Source of the DNA: an uncultured Kordia sp.
Lineage (GTDB): Bacteria > Bacteroidota > Bacteroidia > Flavobacteriales > Flavobacteriaceae
DNA: 5,085 nucleotides
NCBI GenBank assembly: GCA_913054565.1
Contig: CAJXHW010000157.1
Location: 1 to 5,085 of the forward strand
Direction of reading: 5' to 3'
A model generated the notes under the pieces. The model was not told the origin of the DNA. It saw nothing but the letters and a program-made list of their open reading frames with translations, and did no database searches. Positions 1-5,085 of this stretch are shown here, piece after piece (position 1 is the first letter of the stretch; the number at the start of each line of letters is the position of its first letter). A program made the translations under genes and the position numbers.

Positions 1-77
1 AGATTAAAGTCGTATCAGCATCTAAAAATCATACATTTACTTTTAAATATAATTTTAAAGAAGAAAACGCTAAATGA
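1..77 (+). CDS. C-terminal 24 residues of an unidentified upstream protein (partial)
   Basis: A frame open from the left edge (first full codon at 3) ends at TGA 75-77 and encodes a tail that starts IKVVSASKNH and ends FKEENAK. Its stop overlaps the rimK start as ATGA (74-77), a typical sign of translational coupling, which is the main reason for calling it real. The alternating polar and hydrophobic residues suggest a final beta-strand followed by a short charged tail. In many bacteria a retropepsin-like 'ATP-dependent zinc protease' (RimB-like) lies next to rimK and would fit here, but I see no motif in these 24 residues that confirms it, so the identity stays open. Confidence 0.65.
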   Translation, partial: IKVVSASKNHTFTFKYNFKEENAK

Positions 78-946
78 AAATTGCAATTTTATCACAAGAT
101 TCCAACTTATATTCAACAAGGAGAATCGTAGAGGCAGGAGAATTAAGAGGGCATGAAATGATTGTTGTTAACCATGCTAAATGTGATTTGGTAATTGAGA
201 AAAAGAAACCACAAGTATATTATCAGGGGGAGAAATTAGAGAGTTTTGATGCTATTATTCCTAGAATAGGTGCGTCAATAACATTTTATGGCACTTCAGT
301 GGTTCGTCAATTTGAAATGATGAAGATATTTTCAACACTAAACTCTCAAGCATTAATACAGTCAAGGGATAAATTATGTAGTTTGCAAATTCTTTCTAGA
401 GCAGGTTTAGGTATGCCAAAAACGGCATTTACAAATAATTCAAAAGAAGTGTCATCAGTAATTGAAAAAGTAGGTGGTGCACCATGTATTATAAAATTAT
501 TGGAAGGTACGCAAGGCGTAGGAGTGGTTTTGGCTGAGACTAAGAGTGCTGCTGAATCAGTTCTAGAAGCTTTTCATGGTTTACAGGCCAGAGTTATAGT
601 ACAGGAGTTTATAAAGGAAGCTAAAGGAGCAGATATTAGAGTTTTTGTAGTTGATGGGGTTGTTGTTGGTGCAATGAAACGCCAGGGGAAAGAAGGAGAG
701 TTTAGATCAAACTTACATCGTGGTGGATCAGCAACAATTCATGAATTATCTGAAGAAGAGGAAAACGCTGCCCTAAAAGCGGCAAAGTCTTTAGGACTAG
801 CTATTTGTGGGGTAGATATGTTGCAGTCTAATTCAGGACCAATGATTATGGAGGTTAATTCTTCGCCAGGGTTAGAAGGTATTGAGGCTGCAACTGGTGT
901 TGATATTGCAAAAAGTATTATTAGGTATATTGAAAGAAATGTCTAA
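74..946 (+). CDS. rimK: RimK-family alpha-L-glutamate ligase (ATP-grasp)
   Basis: The 290-residue product resembles E. coli RimK along its whole length but lacks about the last ten residues. RimK uses ATP to add glutamate residues to the C-terminus of ribosomal protein S6; other family members modify other peptides or small molecules, so the substrate here is inferred. An N-terminal pre-ATP-grasp domain (about 1-95) includes the family stretch PRIGASITFYGT (63-74). The ATP-grasp domain follows, with Lys141 in IIKLLEGTQG, the VQEFIKEAKGADIR segment (176-189) and the GEFRSNLHRGG loop (208-218). The metal ligands expected by comparison with E. coli RimK fall at Asp248, Glu260 and Asn262, in GVDML and MEVNSSPGLEG. 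The ATG at 74 overlaps the previous stop as ATGA, and the 3' end overlaps the next gene by 8 nt, so the three genes are probably translated together. The protein is cytosolic. The fold and family are certain; S6 as the target is not. Confidence 0.93.
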   Translation: MKIAILSQDSNLYSTRRIVEAGELRGHEMIVVNHAKCDLVIEKKKPQVYYQGEKLESFDAIIPRIGASITFYGTSVVRQFEMMKIFSTLNSQALIQSRDKLCSLQILSRAGLGMPKTAFTNNSKEVSSVIEKVGGAPCIIKLLEGTQGVGVVLAETKSAAESVLEAFHGLQARVIVQEFIKEAKGADIRVFVVDGVVVGAMKRQGKEGEFRSNLHRGGSATIHELSEEEENAALKAAKSLGLAICGVDMLQSNSGPMIMEVNSSPGLEGIEAATGVDIAKSIIRYIERNV

Positions 947-1931
947 AAAAACATTAAAAGAAATTACTATTCTGGGTCAGGTAATAGAGCCTGGAAAAAG
1001 CTATCAAATAAAAATTGACATAGCGCGATTGCATACAAGAACAAAAATTGAAGTGCCTGTAATTATTACTAGAGCAAAAAAAGATGGGCCTTGTGTGTTA
1101 TTAAGTGCTGGTATTCATGGTAATGAAGTTAATGGTGTTGAAATTGTTAGGCAAATGGTTTCAAATAAATTTAACATTCCTGATGCTGGAATGATTATTT
1201 GTGTTCCAGTGCTAAATGTGTTCGGTTTTCTTATAAAAAAGAGGCAGTTTCCAGATGGGAAAGATTTGAACCGGTTTTTTCCGGGGTCCAAAAGTGGTTC
1301 TTTAGCAAGTAAGTTTGCATATGTTTTTATGAATGAAATTGTAGTTCATGCAGATTACTGTATAGACTATCATACAGGTGGTGACGACCGATTTAATTAT
1401 TCGCAGGTTAGAATTTCAAACGATGATGCAGATACGTTAAAATTAGCTCAGGTTTTTGGTGCAAAATTTATAAAATACTCATCACATAGAGAAAAGTCTT
1501 ATAGAGAAGCCGCTACAGGATTAGGGAAAAAAGTATTGCTGTTTGAGGGTGGTAAATCATTAGATTTGGATAGGCAAGTAACACACTCTGGTATAACTGG
1601 CGCATTAAATGTGTTGGATTATTTAGGGGTGAAGCAATTTCCTAAAAATTATGATTCTTATAAAGAGCGTGCAAAACAAGTTGTTTTTGAAGATTCAATT
1701 TGGGTGCGCGCAAAATACTCTGGAATGTATAGGTCTGTGATTAGAAACGGTGCTAAAATTACTAAAGGTGATATTATAGGGTTGATAACAGATCCGTATG
1801 GTTTTTTTGAACGTAAAGTAAAAGCATCAAAAACAGGTTACATTATTTGTTTAAACCATTCGCCAATTGTGAATCAAGGTGATGCAATAGCGCATATTGC
1901 AATTACTCCAACATCAAAAAATAAGGTTTAA
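939..1931 (+). CDS. succinylglutamate desuccinylase/aspartoacylase-family zinc hydrolase
   Basis: This 330-residue protein belongs to the AstE/AspA branch of the M14 zinc carboxypeptidase-like fold, whose members hydrolyse N-acyl amino acid amide bonds. Zinc ligands are His60 and Glu63 in GIHGNEVNG and His145 in DYHTGG. The DLNR motif (109-112) is the usual carboxylate-binding site, and Glu203 in LLFEGG is the likely catalytic base. The C-terminal part (about 250-325) looks like the small beta-barrel appended to many family members, with GAKITKGDIIG resembling a barrel-sandwich turn. I place the start at ATG 939 (MSKKTLKE): the frame is open upstream to 882, but that extension would lie wholly inside rimK and add an unrelated leader. 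ATG 939 overlaps the rimK TAA by 8 nt. No signal peptide is seen, so it is cytosolic. The substrate is unknown. Its tie to rimK suggests a glutamyl- or acyl-amino-acid amide, and AstE itself is unlikely because no arginine succinyltransferase pathway genes are present here. Confidence 0.88.
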   Translation: MSKKTLKEITILGQVIEPGKSYQIKIDIARLHTRTKIEVPVIITRAKKDGPCVLLSAGIHGNEVNGVEIVRQMVSNKFNIPDAGMIICVPVLNVFGFLIKKRQFPDGKDLNRFFPGSKSGSLASKFAYVFMNEIVVHADYCIDYHTGGDDRFNYSQVRISNDDADTLKLAQVFGAKFIKYSSHREKSYREAATGLGKKVLLFEGGKSLDLDRQVTHSGITGALNVLDYLGVKQFPKNYDSYKERAKQVVFEDSIWVRAKYSGMYRSVIRNGAKITKGDIIGLITDPYGFFERKVKASKTGYIICLNHSPIVNQGDAIAHIAITPTSKNKV

Positions 1932-1938
1932 CAGCTTT

Positions 1939-2787
1939 TTAAGCTCTTTCGTAAGTGATAAAACTGTAGTTGTAATCGTGTTTATCATCTTTAAAGCAGT
2001 CTTCACGCATAATTTCTTTCCATGAGCTGTTTAATTCAGGGAAAAAAGTGTCTGCCTCAAAGTCATGATCAACTCTTGTAAGTTCTATTTTATGAGCAAC
2101 ACTTAATGCTTGCTTATATATTTCACCACCACCAATTATAAATGGTTGATTATCTTCTTTTGTTATTTCTAAGGCTTCTTGAAGTGAATGTACTACCACT
2201 GCATTTTCTGCGGTGTAATTAAGATCCCTAGTAATTACAACATTCGTTCTGTTTGGTAGAGCTTTAGGGAAGCTTTCAAATGTTTTACGCCCCATGATAA
2301 TAGCATGACCAGAAGTTAATTGTTTAAAGCGTTTAAGATCATTGCTTAAATGCCAAATTAACTTATTGTCTTTGCCAATTTCATTGTTTTTTGCTGCTGC
2401 TGCAATTATAGTAATGACTTGATTTTTTTTCTGACGAGAAGCGGTACTCTCTTTAAAACGTTCCTCTTTTAGAACTTTTTTTTCTAGTTTAACTATTTTT
2501 TTATCATGCTTAGCAAGAATTTTGTCAGTCTGAATACGTTCCCATTCTTTGTTAAAGAAGCGGTTGGTGATATATACATTTACAACATGCATGATAAATA
2601 AAAATGACCAAATAAGTATTGCGATAATATACCAGTCGGCTATAAACTGATCACCAAAGCCAAAAAATTTATTAGCTATAGCTAAAAAAACAGATCCTAT
2701 TATGAATAAAAAAAAATGAAAGTATAAGCGTTTTTTTTGCTTGGTGCGCTTTCTGGCATTCTCGTATTGTTCGTGTTGGTTTTGCAT
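1939..2787 (-). CDS. 2TM-domain/dihydrofolate reductase fusion (membrane-anchored DHFR)
   Basis: This 282-residue protein joins two modules. Residues 1-95 form a Bacteroidota 2TM domain: a YENARKRTKQKKR start, hydrophobic helices at about 21-40 and 52-72, and the closing WERIQTDKI. A charged, Lys/Glu-rich, probably helical linker (about 82-122) leads into a complete DHFR domain (about 124-282), which reduces dihydrofolate to tetrahydrofolate with NADPH. DHFR hallmarks are IIAAAAKNNEIGKDN (127-141), Trp145, catalytic Asp150 and Phe154 in WHLSNDLKRF, MGRKTFESF (165-173), the cofactor loop IIGGGEIY (217-224) and ADTFFPE (245-251). With positively charged ends on both sides of the hairpin, the DHFR domain should face the cytosol. 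No ATG, GTG or TTG lies between the linker and the DHFR core, so a separate DHFR cannot be made from a normal internal start. It is the last gene of the - strand unit, 30 nt after the TonB-like gene and three genes from lgt, and supports ThyA by recycling folate. The symbol folA/dfrA would apply to the second domain only. Confidence 0.9.
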   Translation of the reverse strand: MQNQHEQYENARKRTKQKKRLYFHFFLFIIGSVFLAIANKFFGFGDQFIADWYIIAILIWSFLFIMHVVNVYITNRFFNKEWERIQTDKILAKHDKKIVKLEKKVLKEERFKESTASRQKKNQVITIIAAAAKNNEIGKDNKLIWHLSNDLKRFKQLTSGHAIIMGRKTFESFPKALPNRTNVVITRDLNYTAENAVVVHSLQEALEITKEDNQPFIIGGGEIYKQALSVAHKIELTRVDHDFEADTFFPELNSSWKEIMREDCFKDDKHDYNYSFITYERA

Positions 2788-2817
2788 AAAGAAAATCTAC
2801 TAGTTGTCTACAATTTA

Positions 2818-3639
2818 CTAAAAATCTTGAAAATAAACTTTCATTATAATACTAAAAGGTGTGTTTACAGGTTTGTTATTAGAATAGCCTGGCTTTTTAA
2901 ATTTCGGCATTCTTTTAAGAACTCTTATAGCTTCTGCTGCAATAGCTCTGTGGTTTGCTTTGGCGTTAACTTGTTCGACTTTTCCTTTTTTGTTAATTAC
3001 AAACTCAACTTTGAACTTGGTGTATTGTTGTTGAGGGAATAAGTTACTGGCAAGTTCAGTATCAAAACTAACTTTTATGAAATTTATAATTTTTTCGGTG
3101 GTACAATCTTTTAAATAATCATTTCCTAAATTTTCCTTACAGTTTCTAAAAACTGGAAAAGTATCTGGTTGTTCTAGAGTCGTAGGTTTGTTTTTAATAA
3201 TTGCCTTTATTGGCTTTTCAACAACAAAAGCTATAGGTAAGGAATATGGAACTGTAACAGGTGTTCCATCCTGATAGCCTGGTGTAAACTTTGGAAGTAA
3301 TTTAATGACTCTAATGGCTTCTTGTTCTAATAATTTATGAGGAGCTCTAGCTTTGACATCAATAATTTTTCCTATTTCATTTATTTTAAACGCGACGAGA
3401 ATTTTTACTTTTCCGCTAAGCCCAATATTGGCTGCGATTCTGGTGTCGAATTTCTTTTCTACATGTTCAGCAATTTTAACTGACATGCATTTTTTACGCT
3501 CAAGATTACTTGCTTCTTTGGTACAATCTGGGTGAAGAGGTATGTGTTCAATAATTTTAAAATCTGATTCTTTATCTGAATTTTGCGAAAACAGTATGCT
3601 TGATAAAACACAAGCAATTACTAAAATAAATTTCTTCAT
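2818..3639 (-). CDS. secreted protein with two tandem TonB-C-like domains
   Basis: The 273-residue product has a Sec signal peptide (MKKFILVIACVLSSILFSQ, cleavage near residue 19) and then two diverged copies of a TonB C-terminal-like domain, at about 35-140 and 161-273. Each copy opens with a Pro-x-x-x-Cys segment (PLHPDC, PVFRNC) followed by a second Cys (Cys51, Cys179), then a FDT-x-x-A segment, a 'K-x-x-V-x-F-x-I-N-x-x-G-K' strand, an EAIRV helix and a PKF-x-PGY-x-x-x-x-PV-x-x-P-[YF]-S ending. The paired cysteines could form one disulfide per domain. A full TonB would have an N-terminal membrane anchor and a proline-rich periplasmic spacer; both are missing, so this is more likely a periplasmic or envelope-associated protein than an energy transducer, though annotation pipelines often call it 'energy transducer TonB'. 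It starts 3 nt after the thyA stop and ends 30 nt before the DHFR gene. I see no reason in the sequence why it sits between two thymidylate-cycle genes. Confidence 0.85.
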   Translation of the reverse strand: MKKFILVIACVLSSILFSQNSDKESDFKIIEHIPLHPDCTKEASNLERKKCMSVKIAEHVEKKFDTRIAANIGLSGKVKILVAFKINEIGKIIDVKARAPHKLLEQEAIRVIKLLPKFTPGYQDGTPVTVPYSLPIAFVVEKPIKAIIKNKPTTLEQPDTFPVFRNCKENLGNDYLKDCTTEKIINFIKVSFDTELASNLFPQQQYTKFKVEFVINKKGKVEQVNAKANHRAIAAEAIRVLKRMPKFKKPGYSNNKPVNTPFSIIMKVYFQDF

Positions 3640-3642
3640 AAA

Positions 3643-4467
3643 CTATACGGCTACTGCGCCTTTTATTCCTGGATGTGGATTGTAATTAATCAATTCGAAA
3701 TCATCAAAAGTAAACTCTTCAATATTTTTAACATCCGGGTTTATTTTCATAGTAGGTAACGTTTTTGTATCCCTTGATAATTGTAAATCAAATTGTTCTT
3801 TGTGGTTGTTGTAAATATGTGCATCACCAAAAGTGTGTACAAAATCACCTGCTTCTAAATCACAAACTTGTGCTATCATCATTGTTAAAAGAGCATATGA
3901 GGCAATATTAAAAGGAACGCCTAAGAAAATATCTGCACTACGTTGGTATAATTGACATGATAATTTGCCATCCGCTACATAAAATTGAAAAAAGGCATGG
4001 CATGGCGGTAATGCTGCTTTATTATTAGCAACATTTTCACTAAATGACACAGATGTATCTGGTAAAACAGATGGATTCCAAGCTGCAACTAACATACGTC
4101 TACTATCAGGATTATTTTTAATAGTTGTAATAACTTCCTGTAGTTGGTCAATATCATCAGAATTCCAGTTACGCCATTGGTGCCCGTAAACAGGGCCTAA
4201 ATCACCATTTTCATCTGCCCAATCATTCCAAATTTTAACACCGTTGTCTTGTAGATATTTGATATTAGTATCTCCTTTTATAAACCACAGTAATTCATGT
4301 ATTATGGATTTTAAATGTAATTTTTTAGTAGTTACCATAGGGAATCCCTTGCTTAAATCAAATCGCATTTGATAGCCAAATACACTTTTAGTACCTGTAC
4401 CAGTTCTATCAGATTTGTCGTTGCCGTTGTCGACAATATGTTGCATTAACTCTAGATATTCTTTCAT
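3643..4467 (-). CDS. thyA: thymidylate synthase
   Basis: The enzyme methylates dUMP to dTMP with 5,10-methylene-tetrahydrofolate and releases dihydrofolate; it is a cytosolic homodimer. The 274 residues show all the expected sites: Arg21 in DRTGTGT, Glu58 and Trp61 in HELLWF, Arg123-Arg124 in DSRRMLV, catalytic Cys156 in LPPCHAFFQFYV, Asp179 and Asn187 in RSADIFLGVPFN, and His217 and Tyr219 in DAHIYNNH. It is about ten residues longer than the 264-residue E. coli enzyme because of an insertion before the active site (about 131-152, NPSVLPDTSVSFSENVANNK), a form I associate with Bacteroidota. The start is ATG 4467, two bases after the lgt stop; an in-frame ATG at 4524 would add 19 residues read entirely from lgt coding sequence and absent from the family. 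The next gene begins 3 nt after the TAG stop. The first ~17 codons are richer in C-ending codons than the rest (GTC GAC AAC GGC AAC GAC, codons 12-17), which may mark a recombination point. Confidence 0.97.
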   Translation of the reverse strand: MKEYLELMQHIVDNGNDKSDRTGTGTKSVFGYQMRFDLSKGFPMVTTKKLHLKSIIHELLWFIKGDTNIKYLQDNGVKIWNDWADENGDLGPVYGHQWRNWNSDDIDQLQEVITTIKNNPDSRRMLVAAWNPSVLPDTSVSFSENVANNKAALPPCHAFFQFYVADGKLSCQLYQRSADIFLGVPFNIASYALLTMMIAQVCDLEAGDFVHTFGDAHIYNNHKEQFDLQLSRDTKTLPTMKINPDVKNIEEFTFDDFELINYNPHPGIKGAVAV

Positions 4468-4472
4468 TACTA
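4400..4472. other. putative mosaic junction between lgt and thyA
   Basis: Base composition changes here. By hand count, 4801-4860 and 4861-4920 in lgt hold 29 and 30 G+C of 60, while 4261-4320 in thyA holds 14 and 2701-2760 in the DHFR gene holds 18. Codons 12-17 of thyA (4417-4434) all end in C, whereas from codon 18 on the codons turn A/T-ending with AGA for Arg21. The change falls next to the highly conserved DRTGTGT coding stretch, a likely place for homologous exchange between distant thyA genes or for an assembly join. The exact breakpoint is inferred. Confidence 0.45.
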
Positions 4473-5085
4473 AACGGCTTCCTTCGCTGTCGATTTGTCT
4501 TGTAGCGCACGATAAATTAACCAAGCACCAATAATAAGCATCGGAATAGTTAGCATCTGTCCCATGCTTAAGCTGTAATCTGTCACTAATGATTCTAAAT
4601 GCTTATCTGGCGCCCTAAAGAACTCAATAATAAAGCGGCAAATACCATATCCTAATAAGAAGGTTCCACTAATTAACCCGAGAGGACGAGGCTTACGAGA
4701 CAATAAAAACAGCACAATGAACAAGCAGAAACCTTCAAGCGTTGCTTGATATAATTGAGATGGATGTCTAGCCAGCTGCAACGGATCGGCAGGAAATACC
4801 ATTGCCCACGGCACATCAGCTGCTCGGCCCCACAATTCGCCATTGATAAAATTACCAATACGCCCAAAACCAAGGCCTAATGGCACCAGTGGTGCGACAA
4901 AATCACCAATTTGCAACAAGTGTTTTTTCTCTCGACGTGCAAAATAAAATAATGCCGTAATCACCCCAATTAACCCACCATGGAAAGACATGCCACCTTC
5001 CCACACTTTAAATAGGTAGATGGGATCAGCCAAGAATAAGTCGAAATGATAAAACAGGACATAGCCTACTCGGCCGCCAAGAATA
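4470..5085 (-). CDS. lgt: prolipoprotein diacylglyceryl transferase, N-terminus outside window (partial)
   Basis: Lgt is a multi-pass inner-membrane enzyme that moves diacylglycerol from phosphatidylglycerol to the lipobox cysteine of prolipoproteins, the first step of lipoprotein maturation. About 204 C-terminal residues are visible out of a usual 265-290. They run from ILGGRVGYVLFY at the right edge through the SFHGG histidine motif, the family signature GRIGNFINGELWG, the ARHPSQLYQ segment, and the GYGICRFIIEFFRAPD stretch with the conserved Tyr, Arg and Glu, to SMGQMLTIPM in the last membrane helix. The frame stays open past 5033, where a TTG codon is an internal leucine and not a start. 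The stop is TAG 4470-4472. The motif spellings (FPADPLQLARHPSQLYQ, RKPRP, RAPD-x-HL) look gammaproteobacterial, Alteromonadales-like, and GC is clearly higher than in the rest of the window. An lgt-thyA order is common in Gammaproteobacteria and is not one I associate with flavobacteria, so this gene or its neighbours are probably foreign. Confidence 0.95.
   Translation of the reverse strand, partial: ILGGRVGYVLFYHFDLFLADPIYLFKVWEGGMSFHGGLIGVITALFYFARREKKHLLQIGDFVAPLVPLGLGFGRIGNFINGELWGRAADVPWAMVFPADPLQLARHPSQLYQATLEGFCLFIVLFLLSRKPRPLGLISGTFLLGYGICRFIIEFFRAPDKHLESLVTDYSLSMGQMLTIPMLIIGAWLIYRALQDKSTAKEAV

Noticed and set aside
882..938. A 19-residue N-terminal extension of the AspA/AstE-family protein from the ATG at 882
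   Set aside because: It lies wholly inside rimK in another frame and its sequence is a by-product of that gene. The ATG at 939 gives the usual family start and a normal 8-nt overlap.
1933..1945. A 13-nt perfect inverted repeat, AGCTT-TTT-AAGCT, between the two convergent genes, as a shared terminator
   Set aside because: The stem is only five base pairs, mostly A-T, with no T-run directly after it on the + strand; on the - strand a T-rich stretch begins only about ten bases later. Such a hairpin is too weak to call in DNA this AT-rich.
2788..2817. A promoter for the DHFR gene in the 30-nt gap after the TonB-like gene
   Set aside because: I see no Bacteroidota-type -33 TTTG / -7 TAnnTTTG pair, and the gap is short enough for simple read-through.
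2737..3042. A + strand frame of about 100 codons
   Set aside because: It runs antisense to the TonB-like gene and the 5' end of the DHFR fusion, has a low-complexity Phe/Leu/Val-rich product and resembles no family I know. It is a shadow of the AT-rich coding strand.
3610..3639. Cys10 of the TonB-like protein (LVIAC) as a lipobox, tempting because lgt is in the same unit
   Set aside because: Only nine residues precede it, leaving a hydrophobic core too short for a lipoprotein signal. A normal Sec cleavage near residue 19 (ILFSQ|N) fits better.
4468..4524. A longer thyA starting at the ATG at 4524
   Set aside because: The extra 19 residues come from lgt coding sequence read in another frame, and the family start MKEYLELM lies at 4467.

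Overview
The window is AT-rich and mostly looks like chromosomal DNA of a marine Bacteroidota bacterium of the flavobacterial type. The evidence is a Bacteroidota-type 2TM domain, a TonB-C-domain periplasmic protein, the 274-residue form of thymidylate synthase, and an A/T-rich codon style with many AGA, AAA and TTA codons. The last ~620 bases differ. They encode a gammaproteobacterial-looking Lgt at clearly higher GC, placed directly before thyA, which is the classic gammaproteobacterial gene order. The window is therefore either a real mosaic (homologous exchange near the 5' end of thyA) or a chimeric assembly. I cannot tell which from the sequence alone.

Layout. On the + strand, 1-1931 holds three translationally coupled genes: the last 24 codons of an unidentified protein, a RimK-type ATP-grasp glutamate ligase (74-946, sharing ATGA with the gene before), and a zinc-dependent succinylglutamate desuccinylase/aspartoacylase-family enzyme (939-1931, overlapping rimK by 8 nt). 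On the - strand, read from right to left, are lgt (partial, running off the right edge), thyA, a secreted protein with two TonB-C-like domains, and a membrane-anchored dihydrofolate reductase. Gaps between these are 2, 3 and 30 nt, so they look like one transcription unit. The two gene groups converge with a 7-nt gap at 1932-1938. There is no intergenic stretch long enough to hide another gene, and I saw no RNA genes, insertion sequences or CRISPR.

How the genes fit together. ThyA turns dUMP into dTMP and releases dihydrofolate, which DHFR reduces back to tetrahydrofolate, so the - strand unit holds both halves of the thymidylate cycle. The TonB-like gene between them has no evident link to folate. 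The + strand pair joins an enzyme that forms amide bonds to glutamate with a member of a family that hydrolyses acyl-amino-acid amide bonds, which suggests a related or opposing pair. The most notable points are the 2TM-DHFR fusion, with no possible separate DHFR start, and the apparent lineage switch inside the first codons of thyA.
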